A stretch of DNA of 38,160 nucleotides from Fidelibacterota bacterium. GTDB taxonomy: Bacteria > Fidelibacterota > Marinisomatia > Marinisomatales > UBA1611. A model generated the notes under the pieces. It made no database searches, was not told the DNA's origin, and saw nothing but the letters and a program-made list of their open reading frames with translations. The position numbers and the translations under genes were made by a program. Location: positions 1 to 38,160 of the forward strand of contig JABHKE010000049.1 in NCBI GenBank assembly GCA_018692355.1, written 5' to 3'. Positions 19,000 through 26,321 of this stretch are shown piece by piece (position 1 is the first letter of the stretch; every line of letters starts with the position of its first letter).

Positions 19000-19848
19000 A
19001 TGAAAAAAACCTGTCTCATAACGGGCGCCACAGACGGAATTGGAAAACAAACTGCGCTCGAATTAGCTATGCAAGGTTTCAATCTGGGACTGGTTGGACG
19101 CAATTCGGAGAAAGGTGCATCTGTAGTATCAGAATTAATTCATGATACGGGTAATAATTCTATTCGATTTCATTACGCTGATTTATCTATCATGAAAAGT
19201 GTCCAAAACTTGGTAGATGAAATTAAAAAAACATATGAAACTATTGATGTCCTGGTAAATAATGCTGGTGCCTACTTCAGCAATTTAAAAATGACAGATG
19301 AAGGATTTGAAAAAACATTCGCCTTGAACCATTTGTCCTATTTTTATCTTACGACATATTTATTGGAAATAGTGAAGCATGGAAACCCGGGACGCATTAT
19401 TAATGTTTCTTCTACAGCACATAAAAATACAGAATTAGATTTTGAAGATATTCAAGGCATAAATTATTATAAGGGGTGGCCGGCATATGGGCGATCCAAA
19501 CTCATGAATATTATGTTTACCTATGAATGTCACCGTCGTTTTTCAGATTCAGGTGTGACCTTTAATTGTTTACATCCAGGTTTTGTTGATTCAAGTTTTG
19601 GGAACAATAACCTGGGGTTCGCTAAAAATTCCATTAAAATCGCAAAAAAACTTTTTGCAATTGACCTGGTAAAAGGCGCTAAAACCAGTATTTATTTATC
19701 ATCGTCGGATGATGTTGCCGGAATCAGTGGCAAATATTTTGATAAATGTAAAGCTGTACAAAGTTCAAAAGCTTCCTATATCGAGGGAGATCAAAAAAAA
19801 CTTTTGGAGGCAACTGAAGAATTGATTAATTCACTACAAATAAATTAA
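19000..19848 (+). CDS. short-chain dehydrogenase/reductase (retinol dehydrogenase-like)
   Basis: NAD(P)-dependent oxidoreductase, 282 residues, cytoplasmic. TGATDGIGKQTALELA is the TGxxxGIG cofactor loop, NNAGAY the NNAG motif, INVSSTAH the catalytic-serine strand and YGRSKLMN the YxxxK pair. The arginine in GRNSE after strand 2 suggests NADP(H). The ordering and YGRSKLMN resemble retinol dehydrogenase/WWOX-type SDRs, but substrate cannot be inferred. It starts immediately after the DoxX-like stop, so the two are probably co-expressed. Confidence 0.88.
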   Translation: MKKTCLITGATDGIGKQTALELAMQGFNLGLVGRNSEKGASVVSELIHDTGNNSIRFHYADLSIMKSVQNLVDEIKKTYETIDVLVNNAGAYFSNLKMTDEGFEKTFALNHLSYFYLTTYLLEIVKHGNPGRIINVSSTAHKNTELDFEDIQGINYYKGWPAYGRSKLMNIMFTYECHRRFSDSGVTFNCLHPGFVDSSFGNNNLGFAKNSIKIAKKLFAIDLVKGAKTSIYLSSSDDVAGISGKYFDKCKAVQSSKASYIEGDQKKLLEATEELINSLQIN

Positions 19849-19861
19849 AAGAGGAATTATA

Positions 19862-21205
19862 ATGAGTAAAACAATCTTAAAAAAGACCCTCAATGGTTTC
19901 AGAAAAAACATTTTAGCTAACCCGCAGGTTCGCCTGGCTCGGAATGCATCTATCCGAAATGAAGTTATTGAGCTCACCATGGATTGGGAGCATTTTAGAA
20001 AAATTGACCATTCATTTTCTGATATAGTTTCAGGGGAAATGCCTGCGACCAATCAAAAATCCAGTGGACGTTGCTGGGGATTTGCTGGTTTGAATCTTTT
20101 CAGAATCTATTTGGGGCGAAAACATAACTTGAAAAATTTTCAATTCTCTCAAAGTTTTTTCATGTTTTGGGATAAACTGGAAAAATCAAATTACTTTTTG
20201 GAATCTATTTTAAAAACTACCGATCTACATTGGAGCAGTCGGCTTGTGATGCATCTTTTGGATAATCCAATTCAGGATGGTGGTCAATGGGATATGTGGG
20301 TGAATCTTATTAATAAATATGGGGTGGTCCCACAATCAGAAATGCCGGAATCTTATTCATCCAGCAAATCAATGAGAATGAATCGAATGATCACCCGCAA
20401 ACTTCGTGAATTTGCGAAACAGCTTAGAGAATCTTCACAAAAAAGTTCATCGGATTCTCAATTGCAATCCATGAAAACAGACATGTTGGAAGAAATATAT
20501 CAAATGCTTACTATTCATTTGGGTACACCGCCTAGTTCATTTGATTGGCAAATTCGAGATAAGAAACAAAGTTTTTCCAGATTCGAAAAATTGACACCCC
20601 AATCTTTTTACAATGATCATGTTGGACTCAATCTGGATGAATATGTTTGTTTAATCAATTGTCCTATGAGTGATAAAGAATATAATAAAGTGTATACAGT
20701 AGAAATGTTGGGTAATGTGGTTGAAGGCCATAGTATTCGATATTTGAATGTTGAAAGTAATGCCATGAAACAAGCTGCTATCAACTCATTGAAAAATGGA
20801 GATCCGGTTTGGTTTGGTTGCGATGTAAGTAAGCATTTTCACCGCGATTTGGGCGTTATGGATATAGAGCTCTTCGATTTTGATTCCTTCTATGGAACCA
20901 AATTCGGTATGGATAAAGCAGCAAGGTTAGAATATGGAGATAGCCAAATGACGCATGCCATGTTATTCACAGGTGTAGATTTGGATTCGAAAGGAAATCC
21001 TTTAAAGTGGAGAGTAGAAAATAGCTGGGGTGATAAAGGTGGTAATAAGGGTTATCATATTATGACAGATTTATGGTTTGATGAGTATAATTATGAAGTG
21101 GTGGTCCATAAATCCTGTTTATCCGATGATTTGGTTGAAATATTTGAAACTAGCGAAGCTATTTCACTGAAACCTTGGGACCCCATGGGTGCTCTTGCGA
21201 AATAG
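19862..21205 (+). CDS. C1-family cysteine aminopeptidase (PepC/bleomycin hydrolase type)
   Basis: Cytoplasmic papain-fold aminopeptidase, 447 residues, the usual size for PepC/bleomycin hydrolase, which form hexameric barrels with the active sites inside. The oxyanion glutamine and catalytic cysteine lie in NQKSSGRCWGFAGLN (about residues 62-76), the histidine in SQMTHAMLFTGV and the asparagine in VENSWGDKGG. No signal peptide. A GAGG ribosome site precedes the ATG. It ends 21 bp from the convergent kinase gene on the other strand. Confidence 0.92.
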   Translation: MSKTILKKTLNGFRKNILANPQVRLARNASIRNEVIELTMDWEHFRKIDHSFSDIVSGEMPATNQKSSGRCWGFAGLNLFRIYLGRKHNLKNFQFSQSFFMFWDKLEKSNYFLESILKTTDLHWSSRLVMHLLDNPIQDGGQWDMWVNLINKYGVVPQSEMPESYSSSKSMRMNRMITRKLREFAKQLRESSQKSSSDSQLQSMKTDMLEEIYQMLTIHLGTPPSSFDWQIRDKKQSFSRFEKLTPQSFYNDHVGLNLDEYVCLINCPMSDKEYNKVYTVEMLGNVVEGHSIRYLNVESNAMKQAAINSLKNGDPVWFGCDVSKHFHRDLGVMDIELFDFDSFYGTKFGMDKAARLEYGDSQMTHAMLFTGVDLDSKGNPLKWRVENSWGDKGGNKGYHIMTDLWFDEYNYEVVVHKSCLSDDLVEIFETSEAISLKPWDPMGALAK

Positions 21206-21226
21206 CGCCTAAAATGAATTCCACTT

Positions 21227-22636
21227 TTACTTGATAAATTTTTCCATGGCGTTGAGCCATCTCAATTTTTTCTCATTTATTTTTTGTGATGGATTTGGAG
21301 AAAAAATCTGATCTACACTTTTGGATGAATCAGATTGATAGGTAGGGTTTAAGAGTCTAAAAATACCATAGGCGGTTCTATCCTTCATGGTGGAATGTCC
21401 TACGGATATTCCCGTTAAATCAGCAATGAATTGAAGCAAGGAAGAGCGGGATCCGCCACCAGCTGCCGTCAAAAGTGAAGGTTTTGAAGACATAATTGGT
21501 TCAAGGCATTCCAAAATATCACTCACTAAAAATCCAATGGATTCCATCCCTGCTCGCACAATCTGGTCTTCATTTGATCTTTTGTCCAAATCAATATAAA
21601 CATCGTTGAACCCTGGTCTCCAATAGGGTGCCGCAAGTCCATTAAAACCGGGAATAAATATCCCATCCGTTTCCGTTTTTGAAGCCCGGTAGTCCCATTC
21701 CATTTTATCATGAGCAATCCCCAGTTCTTCTTCCAAATGGTAGAAAAGAGAGTTACATGCATTAATAGTCCCTTCCACCATAAAATATTTAATATTTTCA
21801 TCTGAGTAAAAGACACTGGAAATGAGACCATTAACTATTGTTGGGTTTTGCCCTGCATTGAATTGTACACTACCTGATGTGCCAAAGTTGGTTGCAATAC
21901 TACCAAGTTTCAGTCCCGCCTGGCCTATGAGAGCTGCTTGCTGATCGCCAATAACAACAGCAAGTGGAATTTTTGAATCGAGCATATAGCCAAAATCATA
22001 TTTTACAGGAACCAATGGCGGTAAACATTGCGGAGAAACTCCGAATAGATTTAAAGCGAAATCTGACCAATCACCCCTATGAATATCATAAAGCAAAGAT
22101 CGGCAGGCGATGGATTCTTCCACACCAGCGGTTCCTGTCATAGCTTGGGAAAGAAATGCACTCAATGGTCCAAAATATAATTCTCCATTTTTAACACGGT
22201 TTTTCAATTGTGGATTTTCTCGGATCATGTGTAAAAATTTGGGTCCACCAAAATGAGCGCTCAACGGTGTCCCCGTAATTTCCCAAAGCTGCTCACTATG
22301 GGTGGAAAATTCTTCTACAATAGCATACGCTCTACTATCCTGCCAACTTAAAGCCGGCGTAACAGGGGTACAGGATTCCTTTTCCCAAAATAAAAAAGTA
22401 GAGCGTTGAATAGCCAAACCAGAAGAATGAATAGGCATATCACCCGATGCGATAACCATTATTTCAAAGAGAGATTTGCAAGTTTCCAAAATTACAAGGG
22501 CATCAGATTCAACATGATATTGTTTAGGTCGGCATAATGTATGTTTTATTTTTTGAGAATGAAGAACCATGCCATCAGAATTAAACAAAAATGCTTTTGT
22601 TGAAGATGTCCCAGAATCAATAATGATATAATTCAT
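21227..22636 (-). CDS. FGGY-family carbohydrate kinase, glycerol-kinase-like but with altered substrate site
   Basis: Phosphorylates a sugar or polyol with ATP; 469 residues with two actin-like domains. N-terminal IDSGTSSTKAFLF, LSWQDSRA, GDQQAALIGQ, TNFGTSGSVQFN and the ATP-side TAAGGGSRSS are clear. The best fit by eye is glycerol kinase/xylulokinase. In glycerol kinase an Arg-Glu pair contacts glycerol; here it is IQRST, with serine at 79 in place of the glutamate, so glycerol may not be the substrate. It lies 9 bp downstream of the MFS gene on the same strand, suggesting an uptake-plus-phosphorylation pair. Confidence 0.85.
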   Translation of the reverse strand: MNYIIIDSGTSSTKAFLFNSDGMVLHSQKIKHTLCRPKQYHVESDALVILETCKSLFEIMVIASGDMPIHSSGLAIQRSTFLFWEKESCTPVTPALSWQDSRAYAIVEEFSTHSEQLWEITGTPLSAHFGGPKFLHMIRENPQLKNRVKNGELYFGPLSAFLSQAMTGTAGVEESIACRSLLYDIHRGDWSDFALNLFGVSPQCLPPLVPVKYDFGYMLDSKIPLAVVIGDQQAALIGQAGLKLGSIATNFGTSGSVQFNAGQNPTIVNGLISSVFYSDENIKYFMVEGTINACNSLFYHLEEELGIAHDKMEWDYRASKTETDGIFIPGFNGLAAPYWRPGFNDVYIDLDKRSNEDQIVRAGMESIGFLVSDILECLEPIMSSKPSLLTAAGGGSRSSLLQFIADLTGISVGHSTMKDRTAYGIFRLLNPTYQSDSSKSVDQIFSPNPSQKINEKKLRWLNAMEKFIK

Positions 22637-22645
22637 AAATCCAAC

Positions 22646-23842
22646 TTAACGAAGATTTCGTAAGGATGGGGTAATCAGGCCAATCACACCACAAAGAGCT
22701 GCCGCAATTCCGATACCAAAGAATAATATTTTTACTGAAATAATGGATGTGATAACCCCTACAAAACCAGCAGAAATAGCGGTTGTTCCAACGACACCTA
22801 AATGAACAACAGAGAATAATCTGCCATGATATTGATTTGGAGTATGAATCTGGATAATTGATGTTCGGCTTATCATAATAAATGGAATACCTATTCCATG
22901 TAAGCAAATAATGACCATAGCTATTTCTACGGACTCGGCCCAATACATTAAAGAGAATGTGATTCCATCTAATATGAGTCCAATGCCCCAAATCATTCCA
23001 TTGGGCATCCGTCCATTTAATTTTGAAACGAGAAGCGATCCTAACAATGCGCCGACTGCCATGCATCCTTCTACAAAAGCAAAATCAGACGGGGTGCCAT
23101 GTAGTGTATTTTTCACTAAAATTGGTAATCCCACAATTGCTGGTCCCATAATAAAAAAATTATTAATAAAGGTAATAATCATCATCCAGAATATAGGTTT
23201 TTCCCTAAAAAGATATAATAACCCCTGCTTCAAATTATCCCAGTGACTATGATTTTCAACCCGGTCAGGATTCTTGGGTTTTTTGATAAACAGGAGCAAA
23301 CTAATTCCAATGAGAAATGATCCACTATCCACTAAAAACAGATTAGGTAGCGAAACCATTGTCAAGAAAATTCCTGCAAAAAATGGTCCCATCATCCAGG
23401 CTAATTGTCCAGATGTTGCCAAGATGGCATTAATTTTCACAAGATGATCTCTGGAAAAGAGCATAGGAACGATCGAATTCAATGCTGGTTGAAAAAGAGT
23501 ATTAAAACAACTACGAAGGAATGCTAATCCACAAATAATCCAGACATTTTCATATCCAAACCAAAGAAATAATGGAATCAATAGTACAGTTAATGCTTGT
23601 CCAGCATTGGCAAAAATCATGAGTCGCAAACGGTTTAATCGGTCTGAAAAAACACCTGCATAAAGTCCGAAAATCAGAGCAGGTAAATAGGCGCTCATAG
23701 CTACAATTCCGGTAATGATAGATGAATTTGTCATATCCAAAACGAGCCAGATGAGAGCTAGTTGATAAATGGCATCTCCTGCTTGAGAAATTGCCTGGGC
23801 GGACCAAAGTAGGGCCAGATTGTGATTTTGATCTTTTTTCAT
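22646..23842 (-). CDS. MFS transporter
   Basis: Inner-membrane secondary transporter with 12 expected helices. The track starts at TTG 23872; the ATG at 23842 (MKKDQNHNLALLWSAQAIS) is a more usual start, giving 398 residues. Motif-A-like YAGVFSDRLNRLRLM follows helix 2, the typical MFS loop. The N-terminal half, LWSAQAISQAGDAIYQLALIWLV, resembles the MFS_3/enterobactin-exporter-like group. It precedes the FGGY kinase by 9 bp; whether it imports that kinase's substrate or is an exporter cannot be told. The 115 bp to the divergent ferredoxin gene must hold promoters for both. Confidence 0.85.
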   Translation of the reverse strand: MKKDQNHNLALLWSAQAISQAGDAIYQLALIWLVLDMTNSSIITGIVAMSAYLPALIFGLYAGVFSDRLNRLRLMIFANAGQALTVLLIPLFLWFGYENVWIICGLAFLRSCFNTLFQPALNSIVPMLFSRDHLVKINAILATSGQLAWMMGPFFAGIFLTMVSLPNLFLVDSGSFLIGISLLLFIKKPKNPDRVENHSHWDNLKQGLLYLFREKPIFWMMIITFINNFFIMGPAIVGLPILVKNTLHGTPSDFAFVEGCMAVGALLGSLLVSKLNGRMPNGMIWGIGLILDGITFSLMYWAESVEIAMVIICLHGIGIPFIMISRTSIIQIHTPNQYHGRLFSVVHLGVVGTTAISAGFVGVITSIISVKILFFGIGIAAALCGVIGLITPSLRNLR

Positions 23843-23957
23843 CGATAAAATAGACGTAGAAATTAGTCCCAAAACGTTTTTTACATGTAGATTTTCCCTT
23901 TAAATTGAGACTGTGTTTTGAACCAAGATTTGAACATTATTACAAAGGAGTACGAGA

Positions 23958-24263
23958 ATGACGTACATTATTGCTGAACCTTGTGTAGGAACCTGTGACA
24001 CTGCCTGTGTAGAGGTTTGCCCCGTAGATTGTATTCATGGACCCTATGATAAAGAAGGTGCCGGTGCAGAAGCAAAAGTAGACGGCTTTGTTCCGAAAGA
24101 TGAAGATATGCTTTACATTGATCCTGAAGAATGTATCGACTGTGGTGCTTGTGAACCGGAATGCCCAGTAGAAGCGATCTTTGAAGAAAGTGAAGTTCCA
24201 GAAGAGTGGCATAAATATTCCAAAATTAACTACGAATGGTTTGGTCGCGAATATGCAGGGTAA
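23958..24263 (+). CDS. ferredoxin, 3Fe-4S/4Fe-4S (seven-iron) type
   Basis: Small soluble electron carrier of 101 residues. C9, C17 and C21 with the later C69 and C25 match the FdxA/Thermus-type layout, and C59-C62-C65 ([12 protein letters not shown]) complete the 4Fe-4S site. An extra cysteine C13 (CVGTCDTAC) sits where seven-iron ferredoxins vary, so a second 4Fe-4S cluster cannot be excluded. Between the two halves is an acidic insertion (residues about 31-50). The C-terminus is aromatic and charged. A strong AAAGGAG site and a perfect terminator suggest a well-expressed single-gene transcript. Confidence 0.93.
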   Translation: MTYIIAEPCVGTCDTACVEVCPVDCIHGPYDKEGAGAEAKVDGFVPKDEDMLYIDPEECIDCGACEPECPVEAIFEESEVPEEWHKYSKINYEWFGREYAG

Positions 24264-24290
24264 AAAATAAATAATAGCTAAAGGTAATTA

Positions 24291-24322
24291 AAAGCGGCTG
24301 TCACTTGGCAGCCGCTTTTTTT
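24291..24322 (+). terminator. Rho-independent terminator after ferredoxin
   Basis: AAAGCGGCTG and CAGCCGCTTT form a perfect 10-bp stem with an 8-base loop, continued by T residues. It lies 27 bp after the ferredoxin stop and just before the Mrp-like gene. Confidence 0.93.
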
Positions 24323-24333
24323 CAGCATATATC

Positions 24334-25443
24334 ATGAATAAAGAAAACGTACTAGATAAGTTAAAAACGATTAATTATCCTGGATTTTCCAGAGATATTG
24401 TTTCCTTTGGAATGGTGAAGGATGTCATAGTTGATGAAAAGGCTGTGATTGTTTACCTCAATATCACATCGCAAAACGAAGCAAAGAAACAAGAAGTCGT
24501 TAAAAATTTAAAACAGGTATTATCAGAATATTTTGTAAAAGTTTCAATTGAAATATCAGGGGATGCACCGAGTCAGGCTCCACCAATTGAGCCTCAACAG
24601 CAAGCGCATCCGGCTATTCTCGATAATGTCAAACATGTTATCGCGATTGCCAGTGGAAAAGGCGGTGTGGGAAAATCTACTGTTGCTGCCAACCTAGCTT
24701 GCGCCATGGCAATACAAGGGAAAAAAGTTGGCTTGCTTGACCTTGATATTTATGGTCCGTCTCTTCCCATTGTTCTTGGACTCAATGAGCAGCCGGAAAT
24801 GACCCAGGATAAAAAACTGATCCCTTTAGAAAAATTTGGAATGAAGGTCATGAGTTTTGGATTTATAAGCGGGAACGAAACACCGGTCATCTGGCGCGGG
24901 CCGTTGGTGGCGAGAATGACAGAACAGTTTTTTCGCGATGTAAAATGGGGCGAATTAGATGTGATGATTTTGGACTTACCACCAGGTACGGGTGATATCC
25001 AATTGACGCTCACACAAAAACTTCGAATGTCAGGTGCAGTTATGGTGACCACTCCACAGGATATTGCCCTTGCAGATGTTCGTAAAGGAGCGGACATGTT
25101 TCGAAAAGTAAATACACCTGTTTTGGGTGTAATCGAAAATATGTCCGGATTAGTTTTGGAAGGTGAAGTAGAAGGTGATGTTTCAGCCATGACCATCAAT
25201 GGTGAAAACGTAGATCTAGATAACACAGGTAAATTCAGTTTCACAATGGACCTCTTTAAAACCGGTGGTGGTAAAAAAGAGAGTGAACGACTTGGCGTTC
25301 CTCTTCTGGGTAAAATACCTATTTCACCTGAAATTATGTCTGCAACCGATGCCGGTGTTCCAGTGGCACAAAAAGATCCGGATTCCTCATTGGGGCAACT
25401 CTATCATCAAATTGCTCAAAATCTTTTATCTTCTCTTGATTAA
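24334..25443 (+). CDS. Mrp/ApbC-family P-loop ATPase (Fe-S carrier family), lacking CxxC
   Basis: 369 residues. Residues 1-90 are a MIP18/DUF59 domain, then the ATPase: ASGKGGVGKSTVAANLA (deviant Walker A near 106-118), DLDIYGPSLP, WRGPLV and ILDLPPGTGDIQL. The family transfers Fe-S clusters through a C-terminal CxxC; here the sequence after IENMSG is a cysteine-free acidic insertion of about 40 residues (267-310) before GVPLLGKIPI. The only cysteine I see is in LACAMA. Cluster binding in the usual way is therefore doubtful. The gene follows the ferredoxin terminator by 11 bp. Confidence 0.88.
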   Translation: MNKENVLDKLKTINYPGFSRDIVSFGMVKDVIVDEKAVIVYLNITSQNEAKKQEVVKNLKQVLSEYFVKVSIEISGDAPSQAPPIEPQQQAHPAILDNVKHVIAIASGKGGVGKSTVAANLACAMAIQGKKVGLLDLDIYGPSLPIVLGLNEQPEMTQDKKLIPLEKFGMKVMSFGFISGNETPVIWRGPLVARMTEQFFRDVKWGELDVMILDLPPGTGDIQLTLTQKLRMSGAVMVTTPQDIALADVRKGADMFRKVNTPVLGVIENMSGLVLEGEVEGDVSAMTINGENVDLDNTGKFSFTMDLFKTGGGKKESERLGVPLLGKIPISPEIMSATDAGVPVAQKDPDSSLGQLYHQIAQNLLSSLD

Positions 25444-25568
25444 TTGAACAGGGAACGGAATGTTGGTTTATCCGTATTACTTCAAACTCAGGGAGATATG
25501 GGCTATGGTAACTCGGTTGTATCCGATTATTGCATAGGTTAATTTCGCCCGCTTTTTTCCTTATTATT

Positions 25569-26318
25569 ATGACACAATCAATGAAAGAAAATATCCTAGG
25601 TGGGCATATCCCAGAACATATTGCCATTATTATGGACGGCAATGGTCGTTGGGCTAAGGAGCGTTCTTTACCGAGGGTTGCAGGACACAAGGAAGGAGTC
25701 AATTCAGTTCGAGAGATTACTCGTGTTTGTGGAGAGATCGGTGTAAAACACCTGACGCTCTATACATTTTCTACAGAGAATTGGCGACGTCCCAAAGCTG
25801 AAGTGAGTGCTCTCATGACACTTCTATTAAAAACCATTAGTGCGGAAGTAAGAGAATTACATAAAAATAATGTTCGTTTTACTGCAATCGGCGATTTGAA
25901 GAAATTACCAAGATCCACGCAAAAAGGGATTTTTGATGGAATCGAGATCACCAAAAACAATACAGGATTGAACCTCTGTCTTGCATTGAATTATGGAAGT
26001 CGCCAGGAAATGGTTGCAGCAGTTCAAGCGATTGCAAAAAAAGTTAAAAAGGGTGATTTAAAATTGGATGAAATAGATGAAACTATTTTCTCCAATATGC
26101 TTTCAACATCAGACATGCCTAACCCAGATCTATTAATACGCACCAGTGGGGAGTATCGTTTAAGTAACTTTTTATTATGGCAATGTGCCTATTCAGAAAT
26201 TTTAATGACGAAAACCTTTTGGCCGGCATTTCGTGAAGATGCTCTCATAGAAGCAATATTAGAATATCAATCACGAGAACGACGATTTGGAAAGGTTAGT
26301 GAACAGGTAAACAATTAA
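25569..26318 (+). CDS. uppS: undecaprenyl diphosphate synthase (cis-prenyltransferase)
   Basis: Condenses isopentenyl diphosphate onto farnesyl diphosphate to make the C55 carrier for peptidoglycan and LPS. The track's TTG start (25530) is not needed: the ATG at 25569 gives MTQSMKENILGGHIPEHIAIIMDGNGRWA, with catalytic D23, and 249 residues, the normal length. GHKEGVNSVREI, TLYTFSTENWRRP and SGEYRLSNFLLWQ are the conserved blocks. bamA follows after 3 bp. The 125 bp upstream, back to the Mrp gene, shows no gene or terminator I can support. Confidence 0.96.
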   Translation: MTQSMKENILGGHIPEHIAIIMDGNGRWAKERSLPRVAGHKEGVNSVREITRVCGEIGVKHLTLYTFSTENWRRPKAEVSALMTLLLKTISAEVRELHKNNVRFTAIGDLKKLPRSTQKGIFDGIEITKNNTGLNLCLALNYGSRQEMVAAVQAIAKKVKKGDLKLDEIDETIFSNMLSTSDMPNPDLLIRTSGEYRLSNFLLWQCAYSEILMTKTFWPAFREDALIEAILEYQSRERRFGKVSEQVNN

Positions 26319-26321
26319 TAT

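Noticed and set aside
21206-21226. Terminator between the convergent aminopeptidase and kinase genes
   Set aside because: No stem with G+C pairs and T run could be found in the short gap.
22617-23066. 149-residue reverse ORF in another frame
   Set aside because: Shadow of the MFS transporter; composition rich in W, R, C and H is not protein-like.
24750-25244. 164-residue reverse ORF
   Set aside because: Lies entirely inside the Mrp-type ATPase, which has clear motifs on the plus strand.
25444-25568. Possible gene, riboswitch or repeat between the Mrp gene and uppS
   Set aside because: Two loosely similar stretches (GGTTTATCCGTATTA and GGTTGTATCCGATTATT) occur, but they are too imperfect and I see no stable hairpin or known riboswitch core. 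The reverse ORF here is a shadow.
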